From assembly GCA_903897605.1 (NCBI GenBank), contig CAIUCH010000034.1, positions 1-58,174 of the forward strand: DNA of 58,174 nt, given 5' to 3'. Position 1 is the stretch's first letter, and each line of letters opens with the position of its first letter. The notes beneath the pieces are model-generated. The model was not told where the DNA came from. It saw only the letters and a program-made list of their open reading frames with translations, and made no database searches. This document shows, piece after piece, positions 1 to 9,894 of this stretch. The position numbers and the translations under genes are program-made. Source of the stretch: an uncultured Alphaproteobacteria bacterium. Lineage in GTDB: Bacteria > Pseudomonadota > Alphaproteobacteria > Micropepsales > Micropepsaceae.

Positions 1-147
1 ATCAAGCGCCTGATGGATCTGGGCTGCTATCGCGGCCTGCGCCATCGCAAGAGCCTGCCGGTCCGCGGTCAGCGCACCCACACCAACGCCCGCACCCGCA
101 AAGGTCCCGCCAAGGCGATCGCTGGCAAGAAGAAAGTCACCAAGTAA
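1..147 (+). CDS. rpsM: 30S ribosomal protein S13, C-terminal part
   Basis: The window opens inside this gene, in frame from base 1. About 48 residues are visible, ending in TAA at 145-147. The tail contains [16 protein letters not shown] followed by a Lys/Arg-rich end, the typical C-terminus of S13, which sits in the head of the small subunit and contacts P-site tRNA. The S11 start codon follows the stop with no gap, as expected in an alpha operon. The N-terminal part lies outside the window. Confidence 0.95.
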   Translation: MKRLMDLGCYRGLRHRKSLPVRGQRTHTNARTRKGPAKAIAGKKKVTK

Positions 148-555
148 ATGGCCGAAGCACAAAAGCCCGCCGGCAAGGCGCCGCGCGCGCGCAAGAAGGA
201 AAAGAAGAATGTGGTGGTGGGCGTCGCCCATGTCGCCGCGACCTTCAACAATACCATCGTCACCATCACCGATACCCAGGGCAATACGGTTTCCTGGTCG
301 TCGGCTGGCATGATGGGCTTCAAGGGCTCGCGCAAGTCGACGCCGTATGCGGCGCAGATCGCCGCCGAAGACGCCGCCAAGAAGGCGGTGGAGCACGGCA
401 TGCGGACCTTGGAAGTCGAAGTTTCGGGCCCCGGTTCGGGCCGCGAATCCGCGCTGCGCGCGCTGCAGGCCGTGGGCCTGGTTGTAACGTCGATCCGCGA
501 CGTGACACCGATCCCGCACAATGGCTGCCGCCCGCCGAAGCGCCGTCGCGTTTGA
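148..555 (+). CDS. rpsK: 30S ribosomal protein S11
   Basis: This 135-residue protein has the conserved S11 core: [17 protein letters not shown] near residue 28, [20 protein letters not shown] near 50, and the C-terminal [15 protein letters not shown]11 binds 16S rRNA in the platform of the 30S subunit. The ATG at 148 directly follows the rpsM stop, so translation is probably coupled. It is the second visible gene of the alpha operon, upstream of rpoA. Length and motifs are normal for the family. Confidence 0.98.
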   Translation: MAEAQKPAGKAPRARKKEKKNVVVGVAHVAATFNNTIVTITDTQGNTVSWSSAGMMGFKGSRKSTPYAAQIAAEDAAKKAVEHGMRTLEVEVSGPGSGRESALRALQAVGLVVTSIRDVTPIPHNGCRPPKRRRV

Positions 556-632
556 GAATCTATCGGACGTAACGACTTACCCGTCGAACGTATGGGCATG
601 GTCCGACATGCTCGGGACACGATGAGGAAAAC

Positions 633-1649
633 ATGTTTCAGAAAAATTGGCAGGAACTGATCAAACCCCAGAAGCTCAAGACCGAAGGCGGTCACGAGGG
701 GGGTAAAATTGCAACCATCACGGCCGAACCGCTGGAACGCGGCTTTGGCCTCACCTTGGGCAATTCGCTGCGCCGGGTATTGCTGTCGTCGCTGCAAGGC
801 GCCGCGGTGACCTCGATCCAGATCGAGGGCGTGCTGCACGAATTCTCATCCATTCAGGGCGTGCGCGAAGACGTCACCGACATCGTGCTGAATGTGAAGC
901 AGATCGCGCTTCGCATGCATGCCGAAGGCCCCAAGCGCGTCAGCCTCAGGGCCAATGGTCCGGGTGAAGTGAAGGCGGGCCAGATTCAGGGTTCGTCCGA
1001 CATTGAAATTCTCAATCCCGACCTGGTGCTCTGCACCCTGGACGAGAAGGTGGATTTCCGCATGGAACTCACCGTCGCCACCGGCAAGGGCTATGTCCCC
1101 GCCGACCGCAACCGCCCAGAAGATGCGCCGATCGGCTTGATCCCGGTCGACAGCCTGTTCAGCCCGGTGAAGAAGGTCTCCTACAAGGTCGAGAACACCC
1201 GCGAAGGCCAGATCCTCGACTATGACAAGCTGACCTTGACGGTCGAAACCAATGGCGCGGTGACGCCGGACAACGCGGTGGCATATGCCGCCCGCATCCT
1301 GCAGGACCAGCTCCAAGTCTTCATCAACTTCGAAGAACCGCGCGAGCGCGTCGCCGAAGAGAGCAAGCCCGACCTGGCCTTCAATCCGGTGCTGCTCAAG
1401 AAAGTGGACGAGTTGGAACTCAGCGTCCGTTCGGCCAACTGCCTGAAGAACGACAACATCGTCTATATCGGCGACCTGATCCAGAAGACCGAAGCGGAGA
1501 TGCTGCGCACCCCGAATTTCGGCCGCAAGTCGTTGAACGAGATCAAGGCGGTGTTGGCGGAGATGGGCCTGCATCTGGGCATGGAAGTGCCGGGCTGGCC
1601 GCCGGAGAATATCGAAGACCTCGCCAAGCGTTACGAAGATCAATATTGA
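633..1649 (+). CDS. rpoA: DNA-directed RNA polymerase subunit alpha
   Basis: This is the 338-residue alpha subunit. The N-terminal assembly domain shows [17 protein letters not shown] near residue 38. After a linker near residue 240, the C-terminal domain (about 250-325) carries the helix-hairpin-helix region [14 protein letters not shown] (here [13 protein letters not shown]), which binds UP elements and activators. A GAGGAAA ribosome-binding site lies just before the ATG at 633. A 77-bp gap separates it from rpsK, and rplQ follows 48 bp downstream, the usual alpha-operon order. Confidence 0.98.
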   Translation: MFQKNWQELIKPQKLKTEGGHEGGKIATITAEPLERGFGLTLGNSLRRVLLSSLQGAAVTSIQIEGVLHEFSSIQGVREDVTDIVLNVKQIALRMHAEGPKRVSLRANGPGEVKAGQIQGSSDIEILNPDLVLCTLDEKVDFRMELTVATGKGYVPADRNRPEDAPIGLIPVDSLFSPVKKVSYKVENTREGQILDYDKLTLTVETNGAVTPDNAVAYAARILQDQLQVFINFEEPRERVAEESKPDLAFNPVLLKKVDELELSVRSANCLKNDNIVYIGDLIQKTEAEMLRTPNFGRKSLNEIKAVLAEMGLHLGMEVPGWPPENIEDLAKRYEDQY

Positions 1650-1697
1650 GGAAGGCCGTCCGGCGATGCCGGCGGGTCAGCACAAGGTTCAAAAGTC

Positions 1698-2120
1698 ATG
1701 CGCCATCACAATCAGGGCCGCAAACTCAATCGGACGGCCTCTCATCGCAAGGCGATGTGGGGCAATATGACGGCCGCGCTCATCAAGCATGAGCAGATCA
1801 AGACCACCTTGCCCAAGGCCAAGGATCTGCGTCCGGTGATCGAAAAACTGGTGACCCTGTCGCGCCGCGGGCCCGCGGATCTGCATGCCCGCCGCCAGGC
1901 GCTGGCGCAGATCAAGGATGCCGACCAGGTGACCAAGCTGTTCGACGTGATCGGCCCACGTTATGCTGGCCGTCCGGGCGGCTACACCCGCGTGCTCAAG
2001 GCCGGGTTCCGTCACGGCGATAATGCCCCGATGGCGATCATCGAATTCATCGACCGCGATGTCGACGCCAAGGGCAAGGATTCCGGCCCGGTGGAAGTGG
2101 CGGAAGAAGCGGACGCCTGA
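1698..2120 (+). CDS. rplQ: 50S ribosomal protein L17
   Basis: The 140-residue protein begins [20 protein letters not shown], the hallmark start of L17, and contains [17 protein letters not shown] near residue 39. L17 sits near the polypeptide exit tunnel of the 50S subunit. The C-terminus after residue 120 is acidic (VEVAEEADA), a common alphaproteobacterial extension. It is the last gene of the operon; a strong intrinsic terminator follows 35 bp after the stop. Confidence 0.98.
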   Translation: MRHHNQGRKLNRTASHRKAMWGNMTAALIKHEQIKTTLPKAKDLRPVIEKLVTLSRRGPADLHARRQALAQIKDADQVTKLFDVIGPRYAGRPGGYTRVLKAGFRHGDNAPMAIIEFIDRDVDAKGKDSGPVEVAEEADA

Positions 2121-2154
2121 AGTCCAAAACGGCCGTTGACGAAAAGCATTCGGG

Positions 2155-2179
2155 GGGCGGCAGCAATGCCGCCCTTTTT
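2155..2179 (+). terminator. Intrinsic terminator of the alpha operon
   Basis: The stem GGGCGGCA (2155-2162) pairs perfectly with TGCCGCCC (2167-2174) around a GCAA tetraloop, followed by TTTTT. It sits between rplQ and the Deg protease gene and should end rpsM-rplQ transcription. Confidence 0.9.
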
Positions 2180-2197
2180 GTTGGTTGAGACGGATTG

Positions 2198-3676
2198 ATG
2201 AGGTCGAGCGTGATGAAGACGATGTCCTTTGTGGCGGCTGGCGTGGCTGCGGTCGCGGCGCTGGCATTTTTCACCATGCCGGGCGCTGGCGCGCCGCCGC
2301 CAACCACGCATCTGGTGACGCCGCAACCTCTACGTCTGGCGCCCCCGCGCGGTGAGAGCCAGCCATCCTCGATGGGGCAGGTTCAGCTGACTTTCGCGCC
2401 GGTGGTGAAGCGGATCGCGCCCGCGGTGGTGAATGTCTATGCCCGTTCCGTCACCCAGGTGCAGGTCAATCCGCTGTTCTCCGATCCCTTCTTCTCGCAG
2501 TTCTTCGGCGCCACGCCGGAGATGCGCCAACGGGTTCAGCAGTCGCTGGGCTCCGGCGTGATCGTGCGCGCCGATGGGCTGATCCTTACCAACAATCATG
2601 TGGTCGAAGGCGGCACCGACATCGTGGTGGCGTTGAACGACAAGCGGGAATTCAAGGCCAAGGTGCTGACCGCCGATCCGCGCACCGATCTGGCCGTGCT
2701 GAAGATCGACACCAAGGGCGAGCGGCTACCCACCGTGCCGTTTGGTGACAGCGACGCGGTTCAGGTCGGCGATCTGGTGCTGGCGATCGGCGATCCCTTC
2801 GGTGTCGGCCAGACCGTCACCATGGGCATCGTTTCGGCATTGGCCCGGACCCAAGGTTCGGCAAATGACTATCAATTCTTCATCCAGACCGATGCCGCCA
2901 TCAATCCCGGCAATTCCGGCGGCGCGCTGGTGACGACCGACGGAAAACTCGCCGGCATCAACACGGCAATTTATTCGCGGTCGGGTGGCAATATTGGCAT
3001 CGGCTTCGCCATCCCCGCCAACCTGGCGCGGCGGGTGGTGGAGGGGGTGGAAGGCGGCGGCGGGGTTCGTCTCGCCTGGATCGGCGCCAACGGTCAGCCG
3101 GTGACCAGCGCAATCTCGGAAAGCATGGGCTTGGCGCGGCCGGGCGGCGTGCTGGTGAAGGATATCTATCCCGGCGGCCCGCTCGCCAATGCCGGCGTCA
3201 AGATCGGCGATGTGGTGTTGTCGGTGGACGGCGCCGATGTTGATGACATGCAGGCGCTGAATTACCGCATCGCCACCCACAAGCCCGGGGACAGCGTGAA
3301 AGTCCGCGTCGAAACCGGAAAAAATGCGCGTGATGTAAACGTCGCCCTGGCACTGCCGCCGGAAAGCCCGCCACGCGAGGTTACGGTTATTGCCGGACGC
3401 AGCCCCCTGACTGGCGCAAAGGTGGAAAATCTTTCGCCCGCCGCGGCGCTCGATCTGCAAACCGATCTGCTTGCGAAAGGTGTTGCCATCGTATCCGTCA
3501 ATCCCAATTCCTATTCCGGAAACTACGGGTTCCAGCCCGGCGATATTGTGCGCAGCGTGAATGGCGCCGCCATCGATCGGGTCGGCGATCTTGGCCACGC
3601 GCTCGACAGCGCCAATCACTGGGATCTGGTGATCGAACGGGGGAACCGCAAAATGACATTGTCCGTAAACGGCTGA
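2198..3676 (+). CDS. Deg/HtrA-type periplasmic serine protease with PDZ domains
   Basis: An N-terminal hydrophobic segment (SFVAAGVAAVAALAFF) acts as a signal or anchor. The trypsin-like domain holds a full triad, counted from a TTG codon one position before the ATG: His135 in LTNNHVVEGG, Asp165 in RTDLAVLK and Ser241 in INPGNSGGAL. A PDZ domain follows (GVLVKDIYPGGPLANAGVKIGD near residue 315), and a second PDZ-like region near 440 includes NPNSYSGNYGFQPGDIV. The family degrades or refolds damaged envelope proteins. The ATG at 2198 is preferred over the TTG at 2195; ATG 2213 is also possible. It follows the alpha-operon terminator and is probably transcribed alone. DegP and DegQ subtypes cannot be separated here. 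Confidence 0.9.
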   Translation: MRSSVMKTMSFVAAGVAAVAALAFFTMPGAGAPPPTTHLVTPQPLRLAPPRGESQPSSMGQVQLTFAPVVKRIAPAVVNVYARSVTQVQVNPLFSDPFFSQFFGATPEMRQRVQQSLGSGVIVRADGLILTNNHVVEGGTDIVVALNDKREFKAKVLTADPRTDLAVLKIDTKGERLPTVPFGDSDAVQVGDLVLAIGDPFGVGQTVTMGIVSALARTQGSANDYQFFIQTDAAINPGNSGGALVTTDGKLAGINTAIYSRSGGNIGIGFAIPANLARRVVEGVEGGGGVRLAWIGANGQPVTSAISESMGLARPGGVLVKDIYPGGPLANAGVKIGDVVLSVDGADVDDMQALNYRIATHKPGDSVKVRVETGKNARDVNVALALPPESPPREVTVIAGRSPLTGAKVENLSPAAALDLQTDLLAKGVAIVSVNPNSYSGNYGFQPGDIVRSVNGAAIDRVGDLGHALDSANHWDLVIERGNRKMTLSVNG

Positions 3677-3784
3677 TCCCCCGTGGCCAACGCTTCCATG
3701 CACCGCGCACCTGAGAGGGGTTGAAGGCTTGAACAAGACGGGCCGGCCTGCTGCCGCACTCGCGGGGTGTGGTATACGTCCCCA

Positions 3785-5092
3785 ATGAGCGATCTTTTTG
3801 AATCGGGTGGTCTGGCCGAGGACGCGCCGCGACCGCTGGCTGACCGCCTTCGGCCGAAAACCCTGGCCGAAGTGGTGGGGCAGGAACATCTGCTGGGCCC
3901 CGAAGGCCCGATCGGCCGCATGGTCGCTGCCGGCAGTCCGCATTCGATTATTCTGTGGGGGCCGCCGGGCACGGGCAAGACCACCATCGCGCGATTGCTG
4001 TCGTCCGCTTTCAAGCTCCATTTCGAGCAATTGTCGGCGGTATTCACCGGGGTCGCGGACCTCAAAAAGACGTTCGAGGCGGCGCGGTCCCGGCGCAAAA
4101 TCGGGCAGGGCACGCTTCTGTTCATCGATGAAATTCATCGCTTCAACCGCAGCCAGCAGGATTCCTTTCTGCCGGTGATGGAGGACGGCACCATCGTGCT
4201 GGTGGGCGCGACCACGGAAAATCCGTCCTTTGAATTAAACGGTGCGCTGTTGTCGCGCGGTCAGGTCCTGGTGCTGCGGCGGCTGGACGATGCGGCGCTT
4301 GAGAAACTGCTGGAACGTGCCGAAGCACATTATGGCGAGCCGCTGAAGCTCGACCCGGATGCGCGCGCCAGTTTGCGGGCGATGGCCGATGGCGATGGCC
4401 GCTATCTGCTCAATCTGGCGGAGGAGGTGGCGAATTTGAAAATCGTCAAGCCGCTTGATCCGGCCGCGCTGATGGCGGCCGTGCAGCGGCGCATGCCGCT
4501 CTACGACAAGTCGCGCGAGGAGCATTACAACATCATCAGCGCGCTGCATAAATCCATTCGCGGCAGCGATCCGGATGCGGCGCTTTACTGGCTGGCGCGC
4601 ATGCTGGCGGGTGGCGAGCAACCGCTTTATATCGCCCGCCGCCTGGTGCGCGCGGCGGTCGAGGATATCGGCCTGGCCGATCCGGAGGCTGTGCATCAAG
4701 CGCTGGCGGCCAAGGATGTGTTTGATTTTCTGGGCAGCCCGGAAGGCGAGCTGGCGCTGGCGCAATGCGTGCTCTATCTGGCCTCCGCGCCAAAATCCAA
4801 TGCCGTCTATACCGCCCTGGGCGCCGCCAAGCGCGCCGCCCAGGAACATGGTTCGCTGATGCCGCCGGCTCATATTCTCAATGCCCCCACCAAATTGATG
4901 AAAAATCTTGGCTATGGCGCCGGCTATCAATATGATCATGAAGCGGAAGACGGATTTTCCGGGCAGAATTATTTCCCCGATGCCATGACGCGGGAGCAAT
5001 TCTATTCGCCCAAGGAAACCGGCTTTGAACGCGAGATCGCCAAGCGGTTAGACTATTGGGCCAAGCTGCGTGCGAAGAGGAGTGGCGGCTGA
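3785..5092 (+). CDS. rarA: Replication-associated recombination protein A (RarA/MgsA AAA ATPase)
   Basis: This clamp-loader-like AAA+ ATPase starts MSDLFESGG at ATG 3785, giving 435 residues; an upstream GTG at 3767 is less likely. LADRLRPKTLAEVVGQEHLLG is the family N-terminus. Walker A is GPPGTGKTT, Walker B is LLFIDEIHRFN, and sensor 1 is VGATTENPSFELN. The C-terminal MgsA domain contains SAPKSNAVYTALG and the end motif QNYFPDAM. RarA acts at stalled replication forks. Its TGA overlaps the ATG of crcB by one base, so it heads an overlapping run of genes. Confidence 0.95.
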   Translation: MSDLFESGGLAEDAPRPLADRLRPKTLAEVVGQEHLLGPEGPIGRMVAAGSPHSIILWGPPGTGKTTIARLLSSAFKLHFEQLSAVFTGVADLKKTFEAARSRRKIGQGTLLFIDEIHRFNRSQQDSFLPVMEDGTIVLVGATTENPSFELNGALLSRGQVLVLRRLDDAALEKLLERAEAHYGEPLKLDPDARASLRAMADGDGRYLLNLAEEVANLKIVKPLDPAALMAAVQRRMPLYDKSREEHYNIISALHKSIRGSDPDAALYWLARMLAGGEQPLYIARRLVRAAVEDIGLADPEAVHQALAAKDVFDFLGSPEGELALAQCVLYLASAPKSNAVYTALGAAKRAAQEHGSLMPPAHILNAPTKLMKNLGYGAGYQYDHEAEDGFSGQNYFPDAMTREQFYSPKETGFEREIAKRLDYWAKLRAKRSGG

Positions 5093-5478
5093 TGCAGTGG
5101 GGCGTGCTTTCGATGGTGGCGCTGGGCGGCGCCCTGGGTTCGCTGATCCGCTATCTGGTGGCGGGCGCGGTCCAACCCGCCTGGTGGCCGGGATTTCCAT
5201 TCGGGATTTTCGTGGTCAACATCACCGGCGGCCTGGCAATGGGTCTGATCGTGGCGCTGGCGGCATTGAAGCTCAATCTCACGCCGGAACTTCGCGCGTT
5301 CCTCACGACAGGCATCTTAGGCGGCTACACGACTTTCTCCACCTTCTCCTTGGACAGCGCGATGCTGATGGAACGCGGCGCCTATGCCCAGGCCGGCGCC
5401 TATGTGATCGGCTCGGTGGTTCTGTCCGTCATGGCGCTGTTCGCCGGGCTCTGGATCGTGCGTGTCCTCTATGCCTGA
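5092..5478 (+). CDS. crcB: Fluoride ion channel CrcB/Fluc
   Basis: A 128-residue four-helix membrane protein that exports fluoride as a dual-topology dimer. Family motifs are GGALGSLIRY near the N-terminus, FPFGIFVVNITGG in helix 2 (pore Asn), and TTGILGGYTTFSTFSLD in helix 3, which contains the phenylalanine box and the central sodium-site region. The start at 5092 shares one base with the rarA stop. No fluoride riboswitch is visible because the gene is embedded in an operon. It overlaps rluC by 8 bp. Confidence 0.95.
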   Translation: MQWGVLSMVALGGALGSLIRYLVAGAVQPAWWPGFPFGIFVVNITGGLAMGLIVALAALKLNLTPELRAFLTTGILGGYTTFSTFSLDSAMLMERGAYAQAGAYVIGSVVLSVMALFAGLWIVRVLYA

Positions 5479-6454
5479 GCTGCGCACGGTCACGCAAGAC
5501 GATGACGGCATCCGCCTGGACCGCTGGTTCCGGCGGCACTATCCAGCGCTGACCCATGCGCGGCTGGAAAAGCTTCTGCGCAAAGGCGAAGTGCGGGTGG
5601 ACGGCAAGCGTGCCAAATCGGCCGACCGCATTGTTGCGGGCCAGAGCCTGCGCCTGCCGCCCCAAGTCCTTCACGACAAAGTAGAGGAAAGGCCCAAGCC
5701 AGCACCGGTTCAGACTTCGCGCAAACTTGAAGACGCCATTCTCTACATGGACAAGCATCTCTTCGTCCTGAACAAGCCATCGGGCCTGGCGACCCAGGGT
5801 GGTTCCGGCCTCAAGGAACATGTCGACGGCATGCTGGACCAGCTTAGCTATGAAAAGACCACGCGGCCCAAGCTGGTGCATCGGCTGGACCGTGATACGT
5901 CGGGCGTCCTGCTGGTGGCGCGAACGGCGCAGGCCGCGGCGGGATTGTCCCTGGCGCTGGCCAGCCGCGATGCCTCGAAAGTCTATTGGGCCCTTGTAAA
6001 GGGCGTGCCGAAACAGAAGCACGGCATCGTCAAGGCGGCGTTGGCGAAGGAAGGCGTGCGCGGCAAAGGCGAGCGCATGACAGTGAGCGACGAAGACGAC
6101 GCAAAATTCGCGCTGACCGAATATGCGGTGATGGGGCAGGCGGGCCAGGAGTTTGCTTGGGTCGCCGCCCGGCCCGTCACCGGCCGCACCCACCAGATTC
6201 GTGTGCATCTGGCGAGCCTGGGTACGCCGATTGTGGGCGATTTCAAATATGGCGGCACCGATGCCAAGGGCAAAGGCGCCATCGCGGATAAGCTGCATCT
6301 GCATGCCCGTTCGATCGATATCGCCCGTCCGGATGGCGGGCGTCTGCAGGTCACCGCGCCCTTGTCGCCGCACATGCAAAAGAGCTGGGGCCTGCTGGGC
6401 TTCGACCCGAACGACAAGCGCGATCCCTTCCCGCCCAAGAAAAAACGAAAATGA
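5471..6454 (+). CDS. rluC: RluA-family 23S rRNA pseudouridine synthase (RluC-like)
   Basis: This 327-residue protein starts MPELRTVTQD at ATG 5471; a GTG at 5462 is the alternative. An S4 RNA-binding domain comes first (LDRWFRRHYPALTHARLEKLLRKG). The catalytic domain has the RluA signature HRLDRDTSGVLLVA with the catalytic Asp, then VTGRTHQIRVHLA. RluC modifies U955, U2504 and U2580 in E. coli; substrate sites here are inferred. A basic tail (PPKKKRK) closes the protein. It overlaps crcB (8 bp) and the ATP12 gene (ATGA), so co-translation is likely. Confidence 0.9.
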   Translation: MPELRTVTQDDDGIRLDRWFRRHYPALTHARLEKLLRKGEVRVDGKRAKSADRIVAGQSLRLPPQVLHDKVEERPKPAPVQTSRKLEDAILYMDKHLFVLNKPSGLATQGGSGLKEHVDGMLDQLSYEKTTRPKLVHRLDRDTSGVLLVARTAQAAAGLSLALASRDASKVYWALVKGVPKQKHGIVKAALAKEGVRGKGERMTVSDEDDAKFALTEYAVMGQAGQEFAWVAARPVTGRTHQIRVHLASLGTPIVGDFKYGGTDAKGKGAIADKLHLHARSIDIARPDGGRLQVTAPLSPHMQKSWGLLGFDPNDKRDPFPPKKKRK

Positions 6455-7143
6455 AACGCTTCTACAAAAGCGTGACGGTAGAGGAGACGCCGGACGGTTT
6501 CCGCTTTCTGCTCGATTGCAAGCCCGTCCTGACCCCCGCGCGGCAATCGCTGATCCTGCCGACCCGGCCGCTGGCCGAAGCGATCGCGGAGGAATGGAGC
6601 GCCCAGAAAGAGGAAATGCTTCCCATCACCATGCCACTGACCCGGCTGGCCAACACCGTTCTGGATGGCGGGCGCACCACGCGCGAAGATGTGATCGGCG
6701 CGCTCCTGCGTTTTGGGGAAAACGATCTTTTGTCCTACCGCGCCGAGGCGCCGGCGGAATTAGCCCAGCGCCAGCGCCATTGGGATGCCTATCTTGATTG
6801 GGCGGCGGACCGTCATGGCGCGCGCTTGGCTGTCACCTGCGGTATCGGGCATATCGAACAGTCTGGCGAAACCCTGGCGGCACTGCGCCGTGCGGTTTCG
6901 GACCGCTCCGACTTTGATTTGGCGGCCCTGCATATCCTGGCCTCGATCACGGGGTCCTTGGTCCTGGGGCTGGCGGTCCTGGATGCCCGGCTCACCCCCC
7001 TGGAGGCGTTCGCGCTGTCGCGCCTGGACGATGCTTACCAGGCTGAAAAATGGGGCATCGATCGGGAAGCCGAGCAGCGGGCCGAGCGCCTGGCTGTGGA
7101 AATGGGCCACGCCGCAGAGCTGGCCCGCCTGTCACGGGCTTGA
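6451..7143 (+). CDS. ATP12-family F1-ATPase assembly chaperone
   Basis: This 230-residue protein begins [19 protein letters not shown], and the core [14 protein letters not shown] plus [14 protein letters not shown] identifies the ATP12 family. In mitochondria ATP12 chaperones the F1 alpha subunit; alphaproteobacterial members are presumed to do likewise. Its ATG overlaps the rluC stop as ATGA. The F0 operon lies about 39 kb away and the F1 genes are not in the window, so the functional link is from family knowledge only. Confidence 0.88.
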   Translation: MKRFYKSVTVEETPDGFRFLLDCKPVLTPARQSLILPTRPLAEAIAEEWSAQKEEMLPITMPLTRLANTVLDGGRTTREDVIGALLRFGENDLLSYRAEAPAELAQRQRHWDAYLDWAADRHGARLAVTCGIGHIEQSGETLAALRRAVSDRSDFDLAALHILASITGSLVLGLAVLDARLTPLEAFALSRLDDAYQAEKWGIDREAEQRAERLAVEMGHAAELARLSRA

Positions 7144-7174
7144 CGCGTTTGGCCGTGGAACCCAGTCTGGCATC

Positions 7175-8707
7175 ATGAAAGACATTGTCACCGAATTGGA
7201 AGCGCGCCGCGCCCTGGCCAAGGCCGGCGGCGGGGAGGCGCGGGTCGCCGCCCAGCATGGCCGAGGCAAGCTGACAGCCCGCGAGCGCATCGAATTGCTG
7301 CTCGACCAGGGCAGCTTCGAGGAATTCGACATGTTCGTCGAACATCGCAGCACCGAATTCGGCACCGAGAAATCGCGGGTGCCGGGCGACGGCGTGGTGA
7401 CCGGCTGGGGCACCATCAATGGCCGCATGGCCTATGTCTATGCCAAGGACTTTACCGTCCTGGGTGGTTCCACCTCCGAAGCCCATGCCGGCAAGATCTG
7501 CAAGATCATGGATATGGCGATGCAGAATGGCGCGCCGGTGATCGGATTGTTCGATTCCGGTGGCGCCCGCATCCAGGAAGGCGTCGATGCATTGGCCGGC
7601 TTTGGCGAAGTCTTCAAGCGCAACGTGCTGGCATCCGGCGTGGTGCCGCAGATTTCCGTCATCATGGGACCGTGCGCGGGCGGCGACGTCTATTCCCCGG
7701 CGCTCACCGATTTCGTGTTTATGGTCTCGGGCACTTCCTACATGTTCATCACCGGCCCCGACGTCACCAAGACGGTGACGCATGAAGACGTCACACCGGA
7801 GGAACTGGGCGGCTCCAAGGTTCACACCACGCGGTCCTCGGTGGCGGACGGCGCCTATGACAATGACGTGATCTGCCTGGAGGAAATCCGGCGGCTCTAT
7901 GATTTTCTGCCGCTGAACAATCGCGACAAGACCCCGACCTGGCCGGTGGAGGACGATCCCCACCGCCACGACATGTCGCTGGACACTTTGATCCCCGACA
8001 GTCCCAACAAGCCCTATGACATGAAGGAACTGATCCTCAAGGTCATAGACGAAGGCGATTTCTTCGAGGTCGGCGAGGCCTTCGCGCGCAACATCGTCAC
8101 CGGCTTCGGCCGGATCGAGGGCGCCACGGTGGGCTTTGTCGCCAACCAGCCCATGGTGCTGGCGGGCGTGCTGGACAGCAATGCCAGCCGCAAGGCGGCA
8201 CGTTTCGTGCGTTTCTGCGACTGCTTCAATATCCCGCTGGTGACGTTTGTGGACGTGCCGGGCTTCATGCCGGGCACTGCCCAGGAACATGGCGGCATCA
8301 TCAAGCATGGCGCCAAGCTCCTGTTCGCCTATGCCGAGGCCACGGTGCCCAAGGTCACGGTGATCACCCGCAAGGCCTATGGCGGCGCCTATGACGTGAT
8401 GGCGTCCAAGCACATGCGGGCCGACGTCAATTACGCTTGGCCCAGCGCCCAGATCGCGGTGATGGGAGCCAAAGGCGCGGTCGAGATCATTTTCCGCAAG
8501 GACGCCGATGACGCCGAAGCCCTGGCCGCGCGCACCAAGGAATATGAGGACCGCTTCCTCAATCCCTTTGTGGCCGCCTCACGCGGTTATATCGACGATG
8601 TGATCCGGCCCCATTCCACCCGCTGGCGCATCGTCCGTTCCCTGCGCATGCTCAAGAACAAGCAGGTGGCGCAGATCTGGAAGAAGCACGACAATATTCC
8701 GCTTTGA
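7175..8707 (+). CDS. pccB: Propionyl-CoA carboxylase beta chain
   Basis: A 510-residue carboxyltransferase. The start is ATG 7175 ([19 protein letters not shown]); the open frame extends far upstream but only as a shadow of the ATP12 gene. Motifs include [20 protein letters not shown], the oxyanion region [32 protein letters not shown], and in the second half [14 protein letters not shown] and [11 protein letters not shown]. With PccA it carboxylates propionyl-CoA to methylmalonyl-CoA. pccA is 3.4 kb downstream on the same strand. No methylmalonyl-CoA mutase or epimerase is in the window. Confidence 0.92.
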   Translation: MKDIVTELEARRALAKAGGGEARVAAQHGRGKLTARERIELLLDQGSFEEFDMFVEHRSTEFGTEKSRVPGDGVVTGWGTINGRMAYVYAKDFTVLGGSTSEAHAGKICKIMDMAMQNGAPVIGLFDSGGARIQEGVDALAGFGEVFKRNVLASGVVPQISVIMGPCAGGDVYSPALTDFVFMVSGTSYMFITGPDVTKTVTHEDVTPEELGGSKVHTTRSSVADGAYDNDVICLEEIRRLYDFLPLNNRDKTPTWPVEDDPHRHDMSLDTLIPDSPNKPYDMKELILKVIDEGDFFEVGEAFARNIVTGFGRIEGATVGFVANQPMVLAGVLDSNASRKAARFVRFCDCFNIPLVTFVDVPGFMPGTAQEHGGIIKHGAKLLFAYAEATVPKVTVITRKAYGGAYDVMASKHMRADVNYAWPSAQIAVMGAKGAVEIIFRKDADDAEALAARTKEYEDRFLNPFVAASRGYIDDVIRPHSTRWRIVRSLRMLKNKQVAQIWKKHDNIPL

Positions 8708-8716
8708 AGCACGCCG

Positions 8717-9028
8717 ATGCAACGCAAGCGCCCCTTGCGGCGGAGTGCCGAGATTGAGGATCTGTTGTGGCTGCGGCTGAAAGCGCTTGACGGCTGGCAT
8801 TTTCGCAAAGCCTCGCCATTTCACACCTTCATTCTGCCTTTCGCCGAGCACGGCGCGCTGCTGATGGTCGAACTGGAAATCGACCGGCGCGATCGCAGCC
8901 CGGTGCGGGACCGGCTGCTGCATGAAGCGGGTTATACCATTCTACGGTTTCCACGCGCCGATGCCGAGAAGGATCTGGCTGCGGTGGTTGCCATCGTCCG
9001 CACCGTGCTGGAAGACCGAAAGAGCTAG
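8717..9028 (+). CDS. DUF559 (Vsr-like fold) protein, probably degenerate
   Basis: A 103-residue protein that fits the DUF559 plan: an N-terminal helix (EIEDLLWLRLKAL), the FRKASPFHTF strand, and the C-terminal RDRLLHEAGYTILRFPRAD. The usual VVDF strand is ILPF here, and the usual VVEVDGGQH turn reads MVELEIDRRDRS, so residues thought to be catalytic in this endonuclease-like fold appear lost. It starts 9 bp after pccB and is probably co-transcribed. Its TAG shares CTAG with the stop of the convergent gene. The function is unknown. Confidence 0.7.
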   Translation: MQRKRPLRRSAEIEDLLWLRLKALDGWHFRKASPFHTFILPFAEHGALLMVELEIDRRDRSPVRDRLLHEAGYTILRFPRADAEKDLAAVVAIVRTVLEDRKS

Positions 9029-9894
9029 GGATTGCCCGGCTGCGCGGCGGCGATCTGCTGCAGGAACGCGGTCAACGCATCGGGATAGGATTTGTACTGG
9101 ATGTCCGCCAGGCAATTGCCTTTGTCGTCACTGAGGGCGCAGTCCTTCAGCCCCCAATCGCTTTTGCGGTCGTAATGATCGAGCATGAATTTCCAGGCTT
9201 CGTCATGGCGGCCGAGCCGGGACGCCACCGCCACATAGGCGGCGCAGGCACCGTTGTCGTGATTGACACAGCCCTGCTGGAAACCCGGCAGGTCCTTTTC
9301 GTCGCGGGGGCGGTAAAGCGGGCTCAGGGTGACGTCGGCCAAGGTGCCTTGGACCAGCTTGAACACGCGGGTCGGCGATCCCGCGCAGGCATAGCAGGAA
9401 TAGCGATAGAGAAAGCGGTCGTCGCCATGCAGGATTTCCTGCTCGCCATCGCCATCGGCATCTTCGGGAATGATCTCCTCGCCATCCCAGAGGCCGCCTT
9501 CCACAATGCGCCATTGCCCCGCCACCACATCCAGGATCTTGACCTCGGCGCAGCAATGCGCCCCGCTGGTGAAACGCGAGACGAAGAATTCCGGCGTGGT
9601 GTTGCTGGCGTCCATTTCCATCAGCGAGATGCTGGGCGGGAATTCACGGGCGTCGGGTTGATGATCCAATGTCAAGGTAACGGGCTTGGTCCCCGGCGCC
9701 GCTGCCGTCAGGACGATGGGCGAGGTGCTCTCTGGCACGGGCATGGTGATAGTCAGGCTGGCGGCGCCGAATTGTAGTGTCTGTTGCCCAGGCGCATGCG
9801 GCAAAGGCAATTTCTGCGGCACCTGCGCCCAAGCGGGCAAGGAGGCGGAGAGGCCGAGAAGCAGAAGGCCGATCACCAGAATTCTAACGCGCAT
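9025..9894 (-). CDS. Exported hypothetical protein, cysteine-containing
   Basis: This 289-residue protein has a clear signal peptide (MRVRILVIGLLLLGLSASLPAWAQ). The mature part contains SGAHCCAEVKILDV, an acidic calcium-loop-like stretch EDADGDGEQEIL near residue 150, and a Cys cluster YSCYACAGSP, then QQGCVNHDNGACAAY. The paired cysteines suggest disulfides in the periplasm. Its start overlaps the 3' end of the FUSC gene by 11 bp, so the two are one transcription unit. I do not recognise the family; the DxDGDG loop resembles VCBS/FG-GAP or EF-hand-like sites but is single. Confidence 0.8.
   Translation of the reverse strand: MRVRILVIGLLLLGLSASLPAWAQVPQKLPLPHAPGQQTLQFGAASLTITMPVPESTSPIVLTAAAPGTKPVTLTLDHQPDAREFPPSISLMEMDASNTTPEFFVSRFTSGAHCCAEVKILDVVAGQWRIVEGGLWDGEEIIPEDADGDGEQEILHGDDRFLYRYSCYACAGSPTRVFKLVQGTLADVTLSPLYRPRDEKDLPGFQQGCVNHDNGACAAYVAVASRLGRHDEAWKFMLDHYDRKSDWGLKDCALSDDKGNCLADIQYKSYPDALTAFLQQIAAAQPGNP

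Noticed and set aside
5056..5478. Fluoride riboswitch before crcB
   Set aside because: The gene overlaps the rarA stop, so there is no untranslated leader to hold one.
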